Assembly (NCBI RefSeq): GCF_000828655.1 | Contig: NZ_AP014509.1 | Coordinates: 1,736,001 to 1,800,000, forward strand | Direction of reading: 5' to 3' | Origin: Thermotoga caldifontis AZM44c09 | GTDB lineage: Bacteria > Thermotogota > Thermotogae > Thermotogales > DSM-5069 | Length of the DNA: 64,000 nucleotides | Shown: positions 54,848 through 63,622 of the stretch, one piece after another | Position numbering within the stretch: the first letter of the stretch is position 1 | How the letters are laid out: every line of letters starts with the position of its first letter | Position numbers and translations under genes: made by a program | The notes under the pieces: model-generated | Database searches by the model: none | Seen by the model: the letters and a program-made list of their open reading frames with translations, nothing else | What the model was told of the DNA's origin: nothing

Positions 54848-56101
54848 TTGAAGCGAAAGATCGTGATACTGCTCTTCCTTTCCGCGATCACATTCGGTGC
54901 GGTGTTCCAGATACAGACTCAGCTCGAGTACGGTTTCGAGCAGATTGTTGATTCGATCAAATTTGGCCTCGTGGTGCCCTTCATGGGAACGAACTTTCGT
55001 GCGAGCGGGGGATTCGTCAGGGACAACGCGGTGGTCCCACCTTATTCAGATTTTCTTAAGAACCATTACTGGTACTGGGATGAAGGTTATTTCGAATACC
55101 GCAGTCAATGTCTTCAGATCGACGTCGGTGTGAAGCAGAACAGAGTCGGGCCAGCAAGTTTTTACAATCTGTTCCTCTCCGAAAATGGATTCTCTTATCC
55201 CACAGTCAGGGTGTCGTGGAAAGATGAAACACAGAAAATTGCGGTTGAGACTCTGTGGGCAGGTTTGAGGCCATTCGCAACCAATGACAGACCAATCAAG
55301 GGTTTGATATACAGAAGGCTCGCCATGTTACCATTCGACGGCTTGGAAGTTGGTTACGAGGAATCGGTGCTCTTCCTCAACAGGTATTTCGATCCTTATT
55401 ATTATTTCGTGCCCATACCGATTCCGGCTATTCAGGAATTTTGGCATCTTTCGGCACCGTGGGGTGTAAGTTCGGACCAGCTGGACGACAATTCGATGGT
55501 TGGAGCTTACGCGGTTCTCCGTGGGAAGGAATGGCGTGCTTATGCTGAGATCCTCGTCGATGATATCAACATGAACAGGTTCATCTCGCCAGAAAGTTAT
55601 CAAAATCCTGACAAAATCGCGTTTCTGGTCGGATTTTCCGGTCGAAGCGATCCTGTCAAGTTCACAGTCGAAGTGGCGGGTGCGACCGCTTTCACGTTCG
55701 AAAGGACTCATACAGATCGGCCTTACGAGTACGTCTTCTTTGAAGGATCTAACTATCCCATCGAGAAGAACATGATCGGTTACAAATACGGTGAGAACAA
55801 CATCGCGTGCACGATCGATTTTGAATATTCCTTCTCGAATTGGTCTTTCAACTTGAACTGGGAATCTGTGATCTTCGGAACCAGAACGCCGAGTCGACCT
55901 TGGCACGGTAGACCGAAGCCAAACAGTACAAAGTGGTTGATCGGGCAGATCGAGTCTGTGAGCACCCTGAAAGCCGGTGCGACCTATCGATTGTCGAACC
56001 TGTTCAGCATTTTCAAGGATGTGTTTCTGAGCGGTGTAGTTGGTCTGAGAAACTCACAAGCCTTTTTCGGATTTTCGTTCAGCCTATCGGTTGAACTTTG
56101 A
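54848..56101 (+). CDS. Wzi-like capsule-assembly outer-membrane protein
   Basis: About 418 residues with a signal peptide (MKRKIVILLFLSAITFGA) and an aromatic-rich β-barrel-like chain ending FSFSLSVEL. The order RRLAMLPFDGLEVGYEESVL, a PIPIPAIQEFWHL segment, DDNSMVGAYAVLRG and AYAEILVDDINMNRF follows the pattern of Wzi/capsule-assembly proteins (host-type barrel with a DDN and a ‘liDD’ strand). Wzi is a surface lectin that retains capsule; a Thermotogota homologue would bind sheath polysaccharide. Start: TTG eight bases after AGGAG, although an ATG six bases earlier is possible. It is 14 bases upstream of the sugar nucleotidyltransferase gene. Confidence 0.6.
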   Translation: MKRKIVILLFLSAITFGAVFQIQTQLEYGFEQIVDSIKFGLVVPFMGTNFRASGGFVRDNAVVPPYSDFLKNHYWYWDEGYFEYRSQCLQIDVGVKQNRVGPASFYNLFLSENGFSYPTVRVSWKDETQKIAVETLWAGLRPFATNDRPIKGLIYRRLAMLPFDGLEVGYEESVLFLNRYFDPYYYFVPIPIPAIQEFWHLSAPWGVSSDQLDDNSMVGAYAVLRGKEWRAYAEILVDDINMNRFISPESYQNPDKIAFLVGFSGRSDPVKFTVEVAGATAFTFERTHTDRPYEYVFFEGSNYPIEKNMIGYKYGENNIACTIDFEYSFSNWSFNLNWESVIFGTRTPSRPWHGRPKPNSTKWLIGQIESVSTLKAGATYRLSNLFSIFKDVFLSGVVGLRNSQAFFGFSFSLSVEL

Positions 56102-56115
56102 GGGGGTAGATCGAA

Positions 56116-57183
56116 ATGAAGGGTTTGGTCCTGTGCGCGGGTAAAGGAACCAGGCTCAGACCTTTGACTTACACGACGGCCAAGCATTTGATACCCATAG
56201 CCAACAGGCCTGTGATACTTTACACGCTCGAGTTCATGAAGAACGCTGGTGTGACAGATGTGGCGATCGTGGTCAGTCCGGAGAACGAAGTTCTGTTCAG
56301 AGAAACTCTGCAGGATGGATCGCATTTTGGCATGCACATCGAGTACATCGTTCAACCTCAACCCAAAGGCATAGCGCACGCTGTGTACATATCGAGAGAA
56401 TTCCTCGACGATGAACCTTTCCTCCTCGTGCTCGGGGACAACCTCGTTTTTGAGGACATTGCGGGCGTGGTGAAGAGTTTCGAGTCAGAGAAGGTGGACG
56501 GCTACATCCTCCTGGCCCGAGTGAAGGATCCGAGGGCTTACGGTGTGGCTGTGGTGGAGAATCAGAAGGTGGTGCACGTGGAGGAGAAACCCAAAGAACC
56601 GAAGAGCGATCTTGCGATCGTGGGGGTTTATCTGTTCAGACCGATCATCTTCCATGCGATAGAAAACATCAAACCTTCGTGGAGGGGTGAGCTTGAGATC
56701 ACGGACGCGATAGGTTATTTGGTCGAAAAAGGTTACAGCGTGAAGGCACACACGATACAGGGATGGTGGAAAGACACGGGAAAGCCGGAAGACCTACTTG
56801 AAGCCAACAGGCGCATACTGGACACGATCGAGGACGGCCAATGCGCTGGAAAGATCGATGAAACTACAACGATTCAGGGTAGAGTATGTGTTGCGAAAGG
56901 TTCCATCATTGTCGGATCACTCATAAGGGGTCCCGTGGTGATAGGAGAAGACTGTAAGATCGTGAATTCCTACGTCGGTCCTTACACGTCCATCGGGAAC
57001 AGGGTTGTTCTGGAAAATTGCGAGGTGGAAAACTCTATATTGATGGACGAAAGCAAGATAAGCAATCTTTCGAGCAGGATAGATTCTTCTCTGATCGGCA
57101 AAGGTGTAAGGATAAGCCAGAATGGAAGGTTACCCAAAGCGATGAAATTCGTCGTTGGAGATCTCAGTTCCTTAGAATTGTGA
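56116..57183 (+). CDS. Glucose-1-phosphate thymidylyltransferase-like protein (long form)
   Basis: A 355-residue nucleotidyltransferase. The N-terminal domain has GLVLCAGKGTRLRPLTYTTAKHLIPIANRP and the product-site GDNLVFED, typical of RmlA-type enzymes. The C-terminal 110 residues (from about 245) form a left-handed β-helix (IIVGSLIRGPVVIGEDCKIVNSYVGPYTSIG), as in the long, archaeal-like RmlA forms. It makes an NDP-sugar, probably dTDP-glucose, for surface polysaccharide. Operon with the Wzi-like gene supports this. Confidence 0.88.
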   Translation: MKGLVLCAGKGTRLRPLTYTTAKHLIPIANRPVILYTLEFMKNAGVTDVAIVVSPENEVLFRETLQDGSHFGMHIEYIVQPQPKGIAHAVYISREFLDDEPFLLVLGDNLVFEDIAGVVKSFESEKVDGYILLARVKDPRAYGVAVVENQKVVHVEEKPKEPKSDLAIVGVYLFRPIIFHAIENIKPSWRGELEITDAIGYLVEKGYSVKAHTIQGWWKDTGKPEDLLEANRRILDTIEDGQCAGKIDETTTIQGRVCVAKGSIIVGSLIRGPVVIGEDCKIVNSYVGPYTSIGNRVVLENCEVENSILMDESKISNLSSRIDSSLIGKGVRISQNGRLPKAMKFVVGDLSSLEL

Positions 57184-57206
57184 AAAACCCCCAGCGGGGC
57201 TGGGGG
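57183..57206 (-). terminator. Terminator of the yajC-secD-secF operon
   Basis: cccccagc / gctggggg with loop ggg, followed on the minus strand by TTTTT. It begins 1 base after the secF stop and lies between two converging genes. Confidence 0.9.
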
Positions 57207-58100
57207 TCATCTGTACTTTACCCACTTCATAACGAGCGGCACCGAAACGAAGATGGACGAATATGTTCCAACCAGCACACCCACACTCAGACCGAACGCG
57301 AAAGGCTTGATCGTGTTGCCTGCAAACAGCAGAAGCACAAAAACGACGATGAAGGTTGTTAAAGACGTGTTTATCGTCCTCGTCAGAACCTGGTTGATAC
57401 TGTCGTTGATCAGCGCTGGTATATCTTTACCTTTGAACTTCTTCATGTTCTCCCTGACTCTATCGTAAATGACGATGGTGTTGTTCAACGAATATCCTAT
57501 GAGTGTGAGCAATGCTGCGACCGCTGGCACGTTGATCTCGTAGTTGAACATGGAGAAGAATCCCAGAGTAACTATCACGTCATGCACGAGTGCCGCTACG
57601 GCGCCCACACCGAAGATGAAGTTGAAGCGCAGAGTTATGTACGCCAGAATGGCAGCCAGGCTAATCAGTATGGCCCTCCAGGTCAACCTTCTTATTTCTT
57701 CCGCAGCGGTGCCACCAGTCTCGTTGAAGGATACCACTTCCGCCTTGAACCCCTTTTGTGCGAGTTTGCTTTCCAGTTGCTCAATGATTTTCGTCTTCTC
57801 TTCGACTTCGAATGTTTTCGACACCGTCACAGAGAACTTCACAACGTTGGCTGGATCGCCCACCGATCTGACCCTCGTGACACGCGCGGCACTGAAATCG
57901 GGAGAGATCTCGACCAGGGCCTGCCTCAGATCTTGTTCAACCATGTTCCCTTCCGCACGAACGAGTATCTCGCTACCACCGACGAACTCAACGCCGAGGT
58001 TGAAACCTTTAGTGAAGATGAAAACCAGAGAGAGCACAACGAAAAAGGCTGCGACGCTCAACCAAACGAGCCTCTTGTTCACAACGTCGATCTTTTTCAC
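57207..58100 (-). CDS. secF: Protein translocase subunit SecF
   Basis: A 297-residue RND-like membrane protein with six helices. FNLGVEFVGGSEI is the conserved periplasmic-side motif, and ALVHDVIVTLGFFSMF, AALLTLIGYSLNNTIVIYDRVREN and RTINTSLTTF are SecF signatures. With SecD it uses the ion gradient to pull exported proteins out of SecYEG. The GTG start overlaps the secD stop (GTGA). Confidence 0.96.
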   Translation of the reverse strand: MKKIDVVNKRLVWLSVAAFFVVLSLVFIFTKGFNLGVEFVGGSEILVRAEGNMVEQDLRQALVEISPDFSAARVTRVRSVGDPANVVKFSVTVSKTFEVEEKTKIIEQLESKLAQKGFKAEVVSFNETGGTAAEEIRRLTWRAILISLAAILAYITLRFNFIFGVGAVAALVHDVIVTLGFFSMFNYEINVPAVAALLTLIGYSLNNTIVIYDRVRENMKKFKGKDIPALINDSINQVLTRTINTSLTTFIVVFVLLLFAGNTIKPFAFGLSVGVLVGTYSSIFVSVPLVMKWVKYR

Positions 58101-59521
58101 GGCTCAACTCCCCTTTCTGCAGCCTTCGGCACACGTATCAAGTTGTGGAAAGCGTCGGTGAGCAGCCTCGAAAGTACCATGTTCACGAAGAAGCTACCAG
58201 CCACACCTATGATCAGAGTTATCGCAAAACCTTTCACCGTACCGGTACCGAAGTAGTAGAGCACCAGGCCGGCGATGATCGTGGTCAGGTTCGCATCGAA
58301 CAGGGTGATGAAGCTTCTATCGAAGCCAGCAGTGATCGCGGCTTTGATGGACTTACCAGCCCTGAGCTCTTCCTTTATGCGCTCGGCTATGATTATGTTT
58401 CCATCCACCGTGGTGCCTATGGTGAAGAAGATGCCCGCGATGCCAGGCAGAGTCAGGATCGAACGCGTCGCAGCCATGACTCCGAGCAGCAGGATCGTGT
58501 TGTAGATGAGTGCGATGTCAGCCACGACACCCTGTATGCCGTAGAAGACGATCATGTAGATCATGACTAAGATCAAACCGATGAGTCCTGCGACCAGAGA
58601 GCTCTTGATGATGTCAGATCCCAGCAACGGTGCCACCCAGCCAGTTGAAACTTTCTCCAACCTGGCAGGCAGGGCACCACTTCTCAAAATCGCGGCGAGC
58701 TGCTTTGCTTCCTCGAGCGAGAAGTTACCCGTGATCTCCGCTTTGCCATCGGGGATGACAGAAACCACATAGCCTGCGAACTGTACAACATCGTCCAGAA
58801 CGATCGCGAGCCTCTTTTCCTTCGCCGCAGCGGTGCCTATCGCAGTCTCCGGTACGACGAGTTGCTGGGTGATCCGCTTGAACACCTCGGCATCTTTGCT
58901 CGCCAGTTCGAAGGTGACTTTGTAGCCGAAACGTCCTACGCGCGTTTCTGGAACGGGACTGGCCGTGATTATACGCGGTGAAACGAGCTTGAGATCCTTG
59001 ACGAGCATGATCTCTTCTCTGACCAGATACCACACCTTACCGTCACGTGAAGGAAGCCATCTCGCTTTCTTTATCTTCGCAAGGTCCATCAGCCTGGGAT
59101 CTGTGGAAGGATCCGACGCACTCTCATCGAGTACCTGTCCGAAGAACATCACGCCGATGGATCCGAGCAACTTCTCTGCGCTCGTTGTGTCGGCCACATC
59201 CGGTATTTCAACAACGATGAAAGACTGGTTCTCCCTGAAACTCTTTCTCAACGTTGCTTCCGTGTAACCCGCCGCGTCGAGCCTGTTCCTCAGAACTGTC
59301 CAGACATCGTCCACCACCTGACTCGGATTCTCAACACCGGGTTCGACGTCGACCCTGTACTCGAGCCTCGCGCCACCCCTGATGTCCAGACCCAACCTCA
59401 CGCGCTGGAAAAATTTTGCCAATCCTTTGTAAGTCTGGTTTGGCGTTGGCCAGAGCAGGGCCAGCAGCGCCAGGAAGAACACGGCGAGCACGACGATCAA
59501 TCTCACGCGTTCCGCTTTCAT
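58097..59521 (-). CDS. secD: Protein translocase subunit SecD
   Basis: A 474-residue protein: one N-terminal helix, a periplasmic domain (about 45-300) containing RLGLDIRGGARLEYRVD and the residues VLDDVVQFAGYVVSVI, then five helices with LIGLILVMIYMIVFYGIQGVVAD, LTLPGIAGIFFTIGTTVDGNIIIAERIKEELRAG and LFDANLTTIIAGLVLYYFGTG. The periplasmic domain is moderately long, as in other Thermotogota. Gene order yajC-secD-secF is standard. Confidence 0.96.
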   Translation of the reverse strand: MKAERVRLIVVLAVFFLALLALLWPTPNQTYKGLAKFFQRVRLGLDIRGGARLEYRVDVEPGVENPSQVVDDVWTVLRNRLDAAGYTEATLRKSFRENQSFIVVEIPDVADTTSAEKLLGSIGVMFFGQVLDESASDPSTDPRLMDLAKIKKARWLPSRDGKVWYLVREEIMLVKDLKLVSPRIITASPVPETRVGRFGYKVTFELASKDAEVFKRITQQLVVPETAIGTAAAKEKRLAIVLDDVVQFAGYVVSVIPDGKAEITGNFSLEEAKQLAAILRSGALPARLEKVSTGWVAPLLGSDIIKSSLVAGLIGLILVMIYMIVFYGIQGVVADIALIYNTILLLGVMAATRSILTLPGIAGIFFTIGTTVDGNIIIAERIKEELRAGKSIKAAITAGFDRSFITLFDANLTTIIAGLVLYYFGTGTVKGFAITLIIGVAGSFFVNMVLSRLLTDAFHNLIRVPKAAERGVEP

Positions 59522-59537
59522 GTCTGAAGCCCCCTCT

Positions 59538-59891
59538 TCAATCCTGCTTTTCTTCCTCTTTCTCTTCTTCTTTCTCCTTGAAAACGGAAGCTATCGCCCG
59601 TTTGGTTATCTCAAGCTCTGTGGTCATGGCCGTTTTGATCTTCACTGTATCTTTTTTGATATCGATGACCTTGCCAACGATACCACCGATGGTGACGACT
59701 GTGTCACCACGCTTGAGCTGTGAGATCATCTGCTGAAACTGCTTCTCTCTCCTTCTCTGAGGGAGTATGATGAGAAAGTAGAACATGGCGAAGAGCATCA
59801 CCAGAAGGAAGATGAAGCTCCAGCCAGAGCCGGTTGTTGTAGTAGCACTCGGCGCGGTTGCACCTGGTGCAGCACTGTAGAGTATGTTCAT
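59538..59891 (-). CDS. yajC: Preprotein translocase subunit YajC
   Basis: A 117-residue protein with one N-terminal helix (SFIFLLVMLFAMFYFLIILPQRRREKQFQQM) and the conserved cytoplasmic patch LKRGDTVVTIGGIVGKVIDI. A strongly charged tail (KEKEEEKEEEKQD) ends it. Start: ATG seven bases after AGGAGGT. Confidence 0.94.
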   Translation of the reverse strand: MNILYSAAPGATAPSATTTTGSGWSFIFLLVMLFAMFYFLIILPQRRREKQFQQMISQLKRGDTVVTIGGIVGKVIDIKKDTVKIKTAMTTELEITKRAIASVFKEKEEEKEEEKQD

Positions 59892-59896
59892 CCACA

Positions 59897-60379
59897 CTAC
59901 CTCCTTTCGGTTTCACCTAATTTTACCAGAAGTCTTTTAACCTCAGGTAGCAACAACACGTTCAACAGCAATCCCACCAGGAAGATCAAAATTTCTCGAA
60001 ACTCCCGGCTGTTCAAAACGGTGTACTGAACGAACCGCGAAACCCACCAGGACAGAGTGAAGGCGAAAAAAACGGATTTTCTGATTCCCGTACGGTGAAA
60101 AAAGAGCGAAAGAAAAAGAGCGAAAATCGTGAGTTCGAGTGTGTGTATCAGCATCAAAAAGGAATCGAACGGTCTGAGCGCCATGTAATCGAGCGCTGGT
60201 AACAAAAGCGCAACCACGAAAGCCGTTGAAAAACCGTGGCAAAGGCTGCTCAAACCCACGGTGAAGTAGGTTGGAATCATCAAAACTTGATACCTGTGGG
60301 CACCGAGCCACGTGAAATAGCTGAGGGCCACCCCAAGCGAAAGCCACAGGCAGATCGCGACGATCTTCTTCAAGCCCAT
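59897..60379 (-). CDS. Uncharacterised membrane protein upstream of yajC
   Basis: About 160 residues with five or six hydrophobic helices. The phrases YFTVGLSSLCHGFSTAF and LHTLELTIFALFLSLFFH suggest a small transporter-like or S-component-like fold, but no family is recognised. The ATG overlaps the flavoenzyme stop by one base and the gene ends six bases before the yajC start, so it bridges the flavoenzyme and sec genes. Its ribosome binding site is weak. Confidence 0.6.
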   Translation of the reverse strand: MGLKKIVAICLWLSLGVALSYFTWLGAHRYQVLMIPTYFTVGLSSLCHGFSTAFVVALLLPALDYMALRPFDSFLMLIHTLELTIFALFLSLFFHRTGIRKSVFFAFTLSWWVSRFVQYTVLNSREFREILIFLVGLLLNVLLLPEVKRLLVKLGETERR

Positions 60380-61518
60380 CACACCACGTTCATCTCCCTG
60401 ACGATCACTTTCTCGAACCTGTCAACGTTCAGCTCTGAAATGCTCACATGTCTGGGCTGACCAAAGAGTATCTTCTCCGCCAGCGCCTCACCCACAGCCG
60501 GTGCGAGCATGAACCCGTGACCGCTGAAACCAACAGCGTAATAGAAGTTGGCGATCTGTGGTGATTCTCCGATGATGGGCTGCGCATCCAGAGACATGTT
60601 GTAATGTCCTGACCAGTGTCTCACGATGCGTATCTTCCTCATGAAAGGGAGCAAAAAGCACATCTTCTTCGCGAGACTTTTCTCGAACCCGAAGGTCACG
60701 TTGTAGTTCAGTCCGGGCTTTTCATCTTTATCTCCCTGCCCCATGATGAAATGACCGTGCTTGGTCTGTCTGACGTAAAAGTTTCCGGAGAAGCTTATCA
60801 GCATCGGATCGACGAAGTTTTTCACAGGTTCTGTGACCATGATCTGGTGTCTGTAACTCTCCACCGGAAGGTTCAAACCCACCATGGAGGCAACGTGGCC
60901 GGCGTAAGCGCCCGCAGCGTTGACCAGGATTTGAGATTCAAACTCACCTTTGCTGGTGTAAACTCTGAACTTCGAACCTGTCGCCTCGATGCCAACAACC
61001 TCTGTGTGAGTCATCATCGTCACACCGAGTCTTTTCGCCACGTGCGCGTACGCGAAGTTCGCCAAGTGTGGATTGGCATGACCATCGGTCTGACAGAAAG
61101 TGGCCAGCAGGACATTCTCCACGTTAACGTACGGGAACCTCTTCTTGACCTGTGTGGGTGTGAGCAATTCAACGTTCAACCCGAGTTTTCTTTGCATTTT
61201 CACGTTCTCTTCGAACTGAACTGCCTCTTTTTCGTCGTAGGAAAGTATCAGATAACCGCCCTGTTTGTACTCTATGTCGAAACCGGTTTCTTCATGCAAC
61301 CTTTCAAAGAGTTTCACGCTCCTCATCGCCAGCAGGACGTTGTGCGGGGAGCTCCATTGTTGCCTGATCCCACCGGCACACCTGCCCGTGGAGCCGGAGC
61401 TTATGTAACTCTTTTCAAGCACGAGAACGTTGTTCTCTCCGAATTTCGCCAGATGGTAAGCGATTGAGCAGCCGACGATACCTGCCCCGATGACTATCAC
61501 CCTGTACTCAGTCCTCAT
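60379..61518 (-). CDS. FAD-dependent amine/amino-acid oxidoreductase (DAO family, HcnC-like)
   Basis: A 379-residue flavoprotein of the glycine oxidase/sarcosine oxidase β family. FAD motif VIVIGAGIVGCSIAYHLAKFG is at the N-terminus, STGRCAGGIRQQ is the typical flavin-contact stretch and GFSGHGFMLAPAVGEALAE closes the FAD domain. With the two preceding genes it forms an HcnABC/dye-linked proline dehydrogenase-like complex; the substrate could be proline, an opine, glycine or a sarcosine-like amine. The ATG behind AGGGGTG overlaps the upstream gene by 11 bases. Confidence 0.88.
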   Translation of the reverse strand: MRTEYRVIVIGAGIVGCSIAYHLAKFGENNVLVLEKSYISSGSTGRCAGGIRQQWSSPHNVLLAMRSVKLFERLHEETGFDIEYKQGGYLILSYDEKEAVQFEENVKMQRKLGLNVELLTPTQVKKRFPYVNVENVLLATFCQTDGHANPHLANFAYAHVAKRLGVTMMTHTEVVGIEATGSKFRVYTSKGEFESQILVNAAGAYAGHVASMVGLNLPVESYRHQIMVTEPVKNFVDPMLISFSGNFYVRQTKHGHFIMGQGDKDEKPGLNYNVTFGFEKSLAKKMCFLLPFMRKIRIVRHWSGHYNMSLDAQPIIGESPQIANFYYAVGFSGHGFMLAPAVGEALAEKILFGQPRHVSISELNVDRFEKVIVREMNVV

Positions 61519-63307
61519 TCGTTTCACCCCTCAGGATCGATTCGAACTTGACCGGCATCACTGGGGGCCTGAAGCGACCTTTGAGCAGTTCTCCGGGTGA
61601 TTTACCGAGCTTCTGAGAAAGGATCGACAGCACAGTGCTCCTGCACGTTCTGCCACCGCACATTCCCATACCTACGCGCAGATAACGTCTCAGTTCCTCG
61701 TAGTCTGTGAAACCCAGCTCTATCGCCCTTTCAACTTCCTCGAGTGTCACTTCCTCACACCTGCACACCAGGACGTTTCCACGCTTCAACGTTCGAAAGT
61801 TTCTCACACGTTCAGAGTAACCTGCGGGTACCTTCAGGTAGATCAAATTCGTCATGTCAGGGAAACGAAGGACCTTCACAACCTGTGCTTCACAGACTTC
61901 TTTTCCTTCTCTGTCCAACGCGATGACCCGTTCATCCTTCTCTGGCAGGGGAACCATTTCGTACGGGATGACCACCAGGTCGAAACCAGGTTCGACGTTT
62001 TCCTGAACCATGAAGATCGCAAGACCCGGGCATTTAGAAACACAGATACCACAACCGGTGCACTTTTCATAATCTATCCTCGGGAGACTGTTTATGTTCC
62101 CCGGCACCTCGATCGCGCCCGCCGGGCAGGAGGTCTGACAAGGATTGCACGGGATGTTTTCATAACACTCAATGATGGGTCTGAGCTTGCCCACGGGGCC
62201 TTTGTCAGTCTGTGGCTGACGAGAAAATTCAACCGTTCTCTGCGGGAAAAACCTCGAAAGGCCTTTGCGCACTTTTTCGGAGAACGGGCCGGATCTGAAC
62301 TCGACGAGCTCGTTCTGCAGGGCTTCTATTTCTCTGGAGAGATCCGTTCCAACGATGGATTGCGCTACCGTCAGGCCGGCGATGCGTCCCTCGATCATCG
62401 CCGTCGTGGCTTCCTCTATGCCCGCAAGATCGCCTGCGATGAAGATGTTTTCGACGTTGGTTCTCATGTTTTGATCCCTGTAAGGCACAAACCCGCCGAG
62501 TTCCGGAACGTATTCGATCTTCACGTTCGCCATGGCTGCAAGTTCTACAGAAGGGGTCAAACCCGCCGCGATGCATATGACGTCCACCGCAAACTCTCTC
62601 TCTGTTCCTCCGATCGGACGGAATTTTTCGTCCACCTGCACGACCACGGCGCCCGTGACCTTCTCCTCTCCAAGTGCTTTCTTGATCGTGTGTCTCAGCA
62701 GCACCGGGACGCCGAACCTTTTGATTTTGCGCAGATGTACATCGTAACCACCCACTCTATCCGCTATTTCAACGATCGCGGCCACCTCTGCCCCGGCCTG
62801 GAGAAGCTGGTAGGAAACTATCAGTCCTATGTTTCCAGAACCGACCATGAGGAACCGTTTGCCGGGAAGCACCATGAACTGGTTCATGAGCGTTTGAACT
62901 GCACCTGCACCGTAGACACCGGGTAGATGGTTGTTCTCGAACTGTATGAACCTTTCGGATGCTCCCGTCGCAAGGAGGATGTAATCAGCCTGCACCTCGA
63001 AGGTGCGATCTTTCTCTCTGTTGTACAGTACGACAACGTCTTCGTAGATGCCCACGACGGTGGTCTGTAGCATCACCTTGACGTGATGGTTCAACTGATT
63101 CTTCAACCTTCTTGCGATCTCGAATCCTCTCACGGAAGCAAAAAAACCTTCGTGACCGAAGAACTTGTGCGTCTGTTTAACGAGCTGGCCTCCGAGTTCC
63201 ACCCCTTCGTCCACAATGAGTGTTTCAACACCGTATCTGGAAGCTTCTATGGCGCCACAGAGCCCGGCAGGACCCCCACCGACGACGAGCAGTTGCGTTT
63301 TCATCAT
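61508..63307 (-). CDS. NAD/FAD oxidoreductase with ferredoxin and [2Fe-2S] (BFD-like) domains, HcnB-like
   Basis: A 599-residue protein. The N-terminal disulfide-reductase-like fold has FAD motif VVGGGPAGLCGAIEA and a second dinucleotide site VGSGNIGLIVSYQLL. Two ferredoxin clusters follow near 390-430 (CNPCQTSC and CTGCGICVSKC), then a BFD-like [2Fe-2S] domain (CRCEEVT ... CGGRTC, about 500-560). It passes electrons from the DAO-type subunit. Fusion of a dicluster ferredoxin into the chain is less common than the plain HcnB form. Overlaps neighbours on both sides. Confidence 0.88.
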   Translation of the reverse strand: MMKTQLLVVGGGPAGLCGAIEASRYGVETLIVDEGVELGGQLVKQTHKFFGHEGFFASVRGFEIARRLKNQLNHHVKVMLQTTVVGIYEDVVVLYNREKDRTFEVQADYILLATGASERFIQFENNHLPGVYGAGAVQTLMNQFMVLPGKRFLMVGSGNIGLIVSYQLLQAGAEVAAIVEIADRVGGYDVHLRKIKRFGVPVLLRHTIKKALGEEKVTGAVVVQVDEKFRPIGGTEREFAVDVICIAAGLTPSVELAAMANVKIEYVPELGGFVPYRDQNMRTNVENIFIAGDLAGIEEATTAMIEGRIAGLTVAQSIVGTDLSREIEALQNELVEFRSGPFSEKVRKGLSRFFPQRTVEFSRQPQTDKGPVGKLRPIIECYENIPCNPCQTSCPAGAIEVPGNINSLPRIDYEKCTGCGICVSKCPGLAIFMVQENVEPGFDLVVIPYEMVPLPEKDERVIALDREGKEVCEAQVVKVLRFPDMTNLIYLKVPAGYSERVRNFRTLKRGNVLVCRCEEVTLEEVERAIELGFTDYEELRRYLRVGMGMCGGRTCRSTVLSILSQKLGKSPGELLKGRFRPPVMPVKFESILRGETNED

Positions 63308-63609
63308 ACCACATCACTCCGTCCCAACTGCCTCTGAACCCGCATGCCTTCCTTCACGAGCGTGATGCACACTCTCACGTTCGGTTCACCGTCGACCACC
63401 ATCAGGCAGGACGAACATTTGCCTATGGCGCAGAAAAAGCCTCTTGGCCTTCCATGCTCACTCTCACCGAAGACATCGATCCCATTGGCGATCAACGCCG
63501 CCGCGATGGTTTCGCCTTCCAGAGCTTCCAGCTCTTTATCTTCAAAGTAGAACTTAACTGTGCGCGCAGTTTTCGCCTTCAGGATGGGATGTTCCACGAT
63601 GCGCCTCAA
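63304..63609 (-). CDS. [2Fe-2S]-binding protein, HcnA-like
   Basis: A 101-residue plant-type ferredoxin-like subunit. The cysteine pattern FFCAIGKCSSCLMVVDG with a further C in VRVCITLV binds one [2Fe-2S] cluster. TTG start five bases after GGGGTG; the longer reading runs into the preceding gene. Third subunit of the flavoenzyme complex. Confidence 0.87.
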   Translation of the reverse strand: MRRIVEHPILKAKTARTVKFYFEDKELEALEGETIAAALIANGIDVFGESEHGRPRGFFCAIGKCSSCLMVVDGEPNVRVCITLVKEGMRVQRQLGRSDVV

Positions 63610-63622
63610 CGTCTCACCCCAT

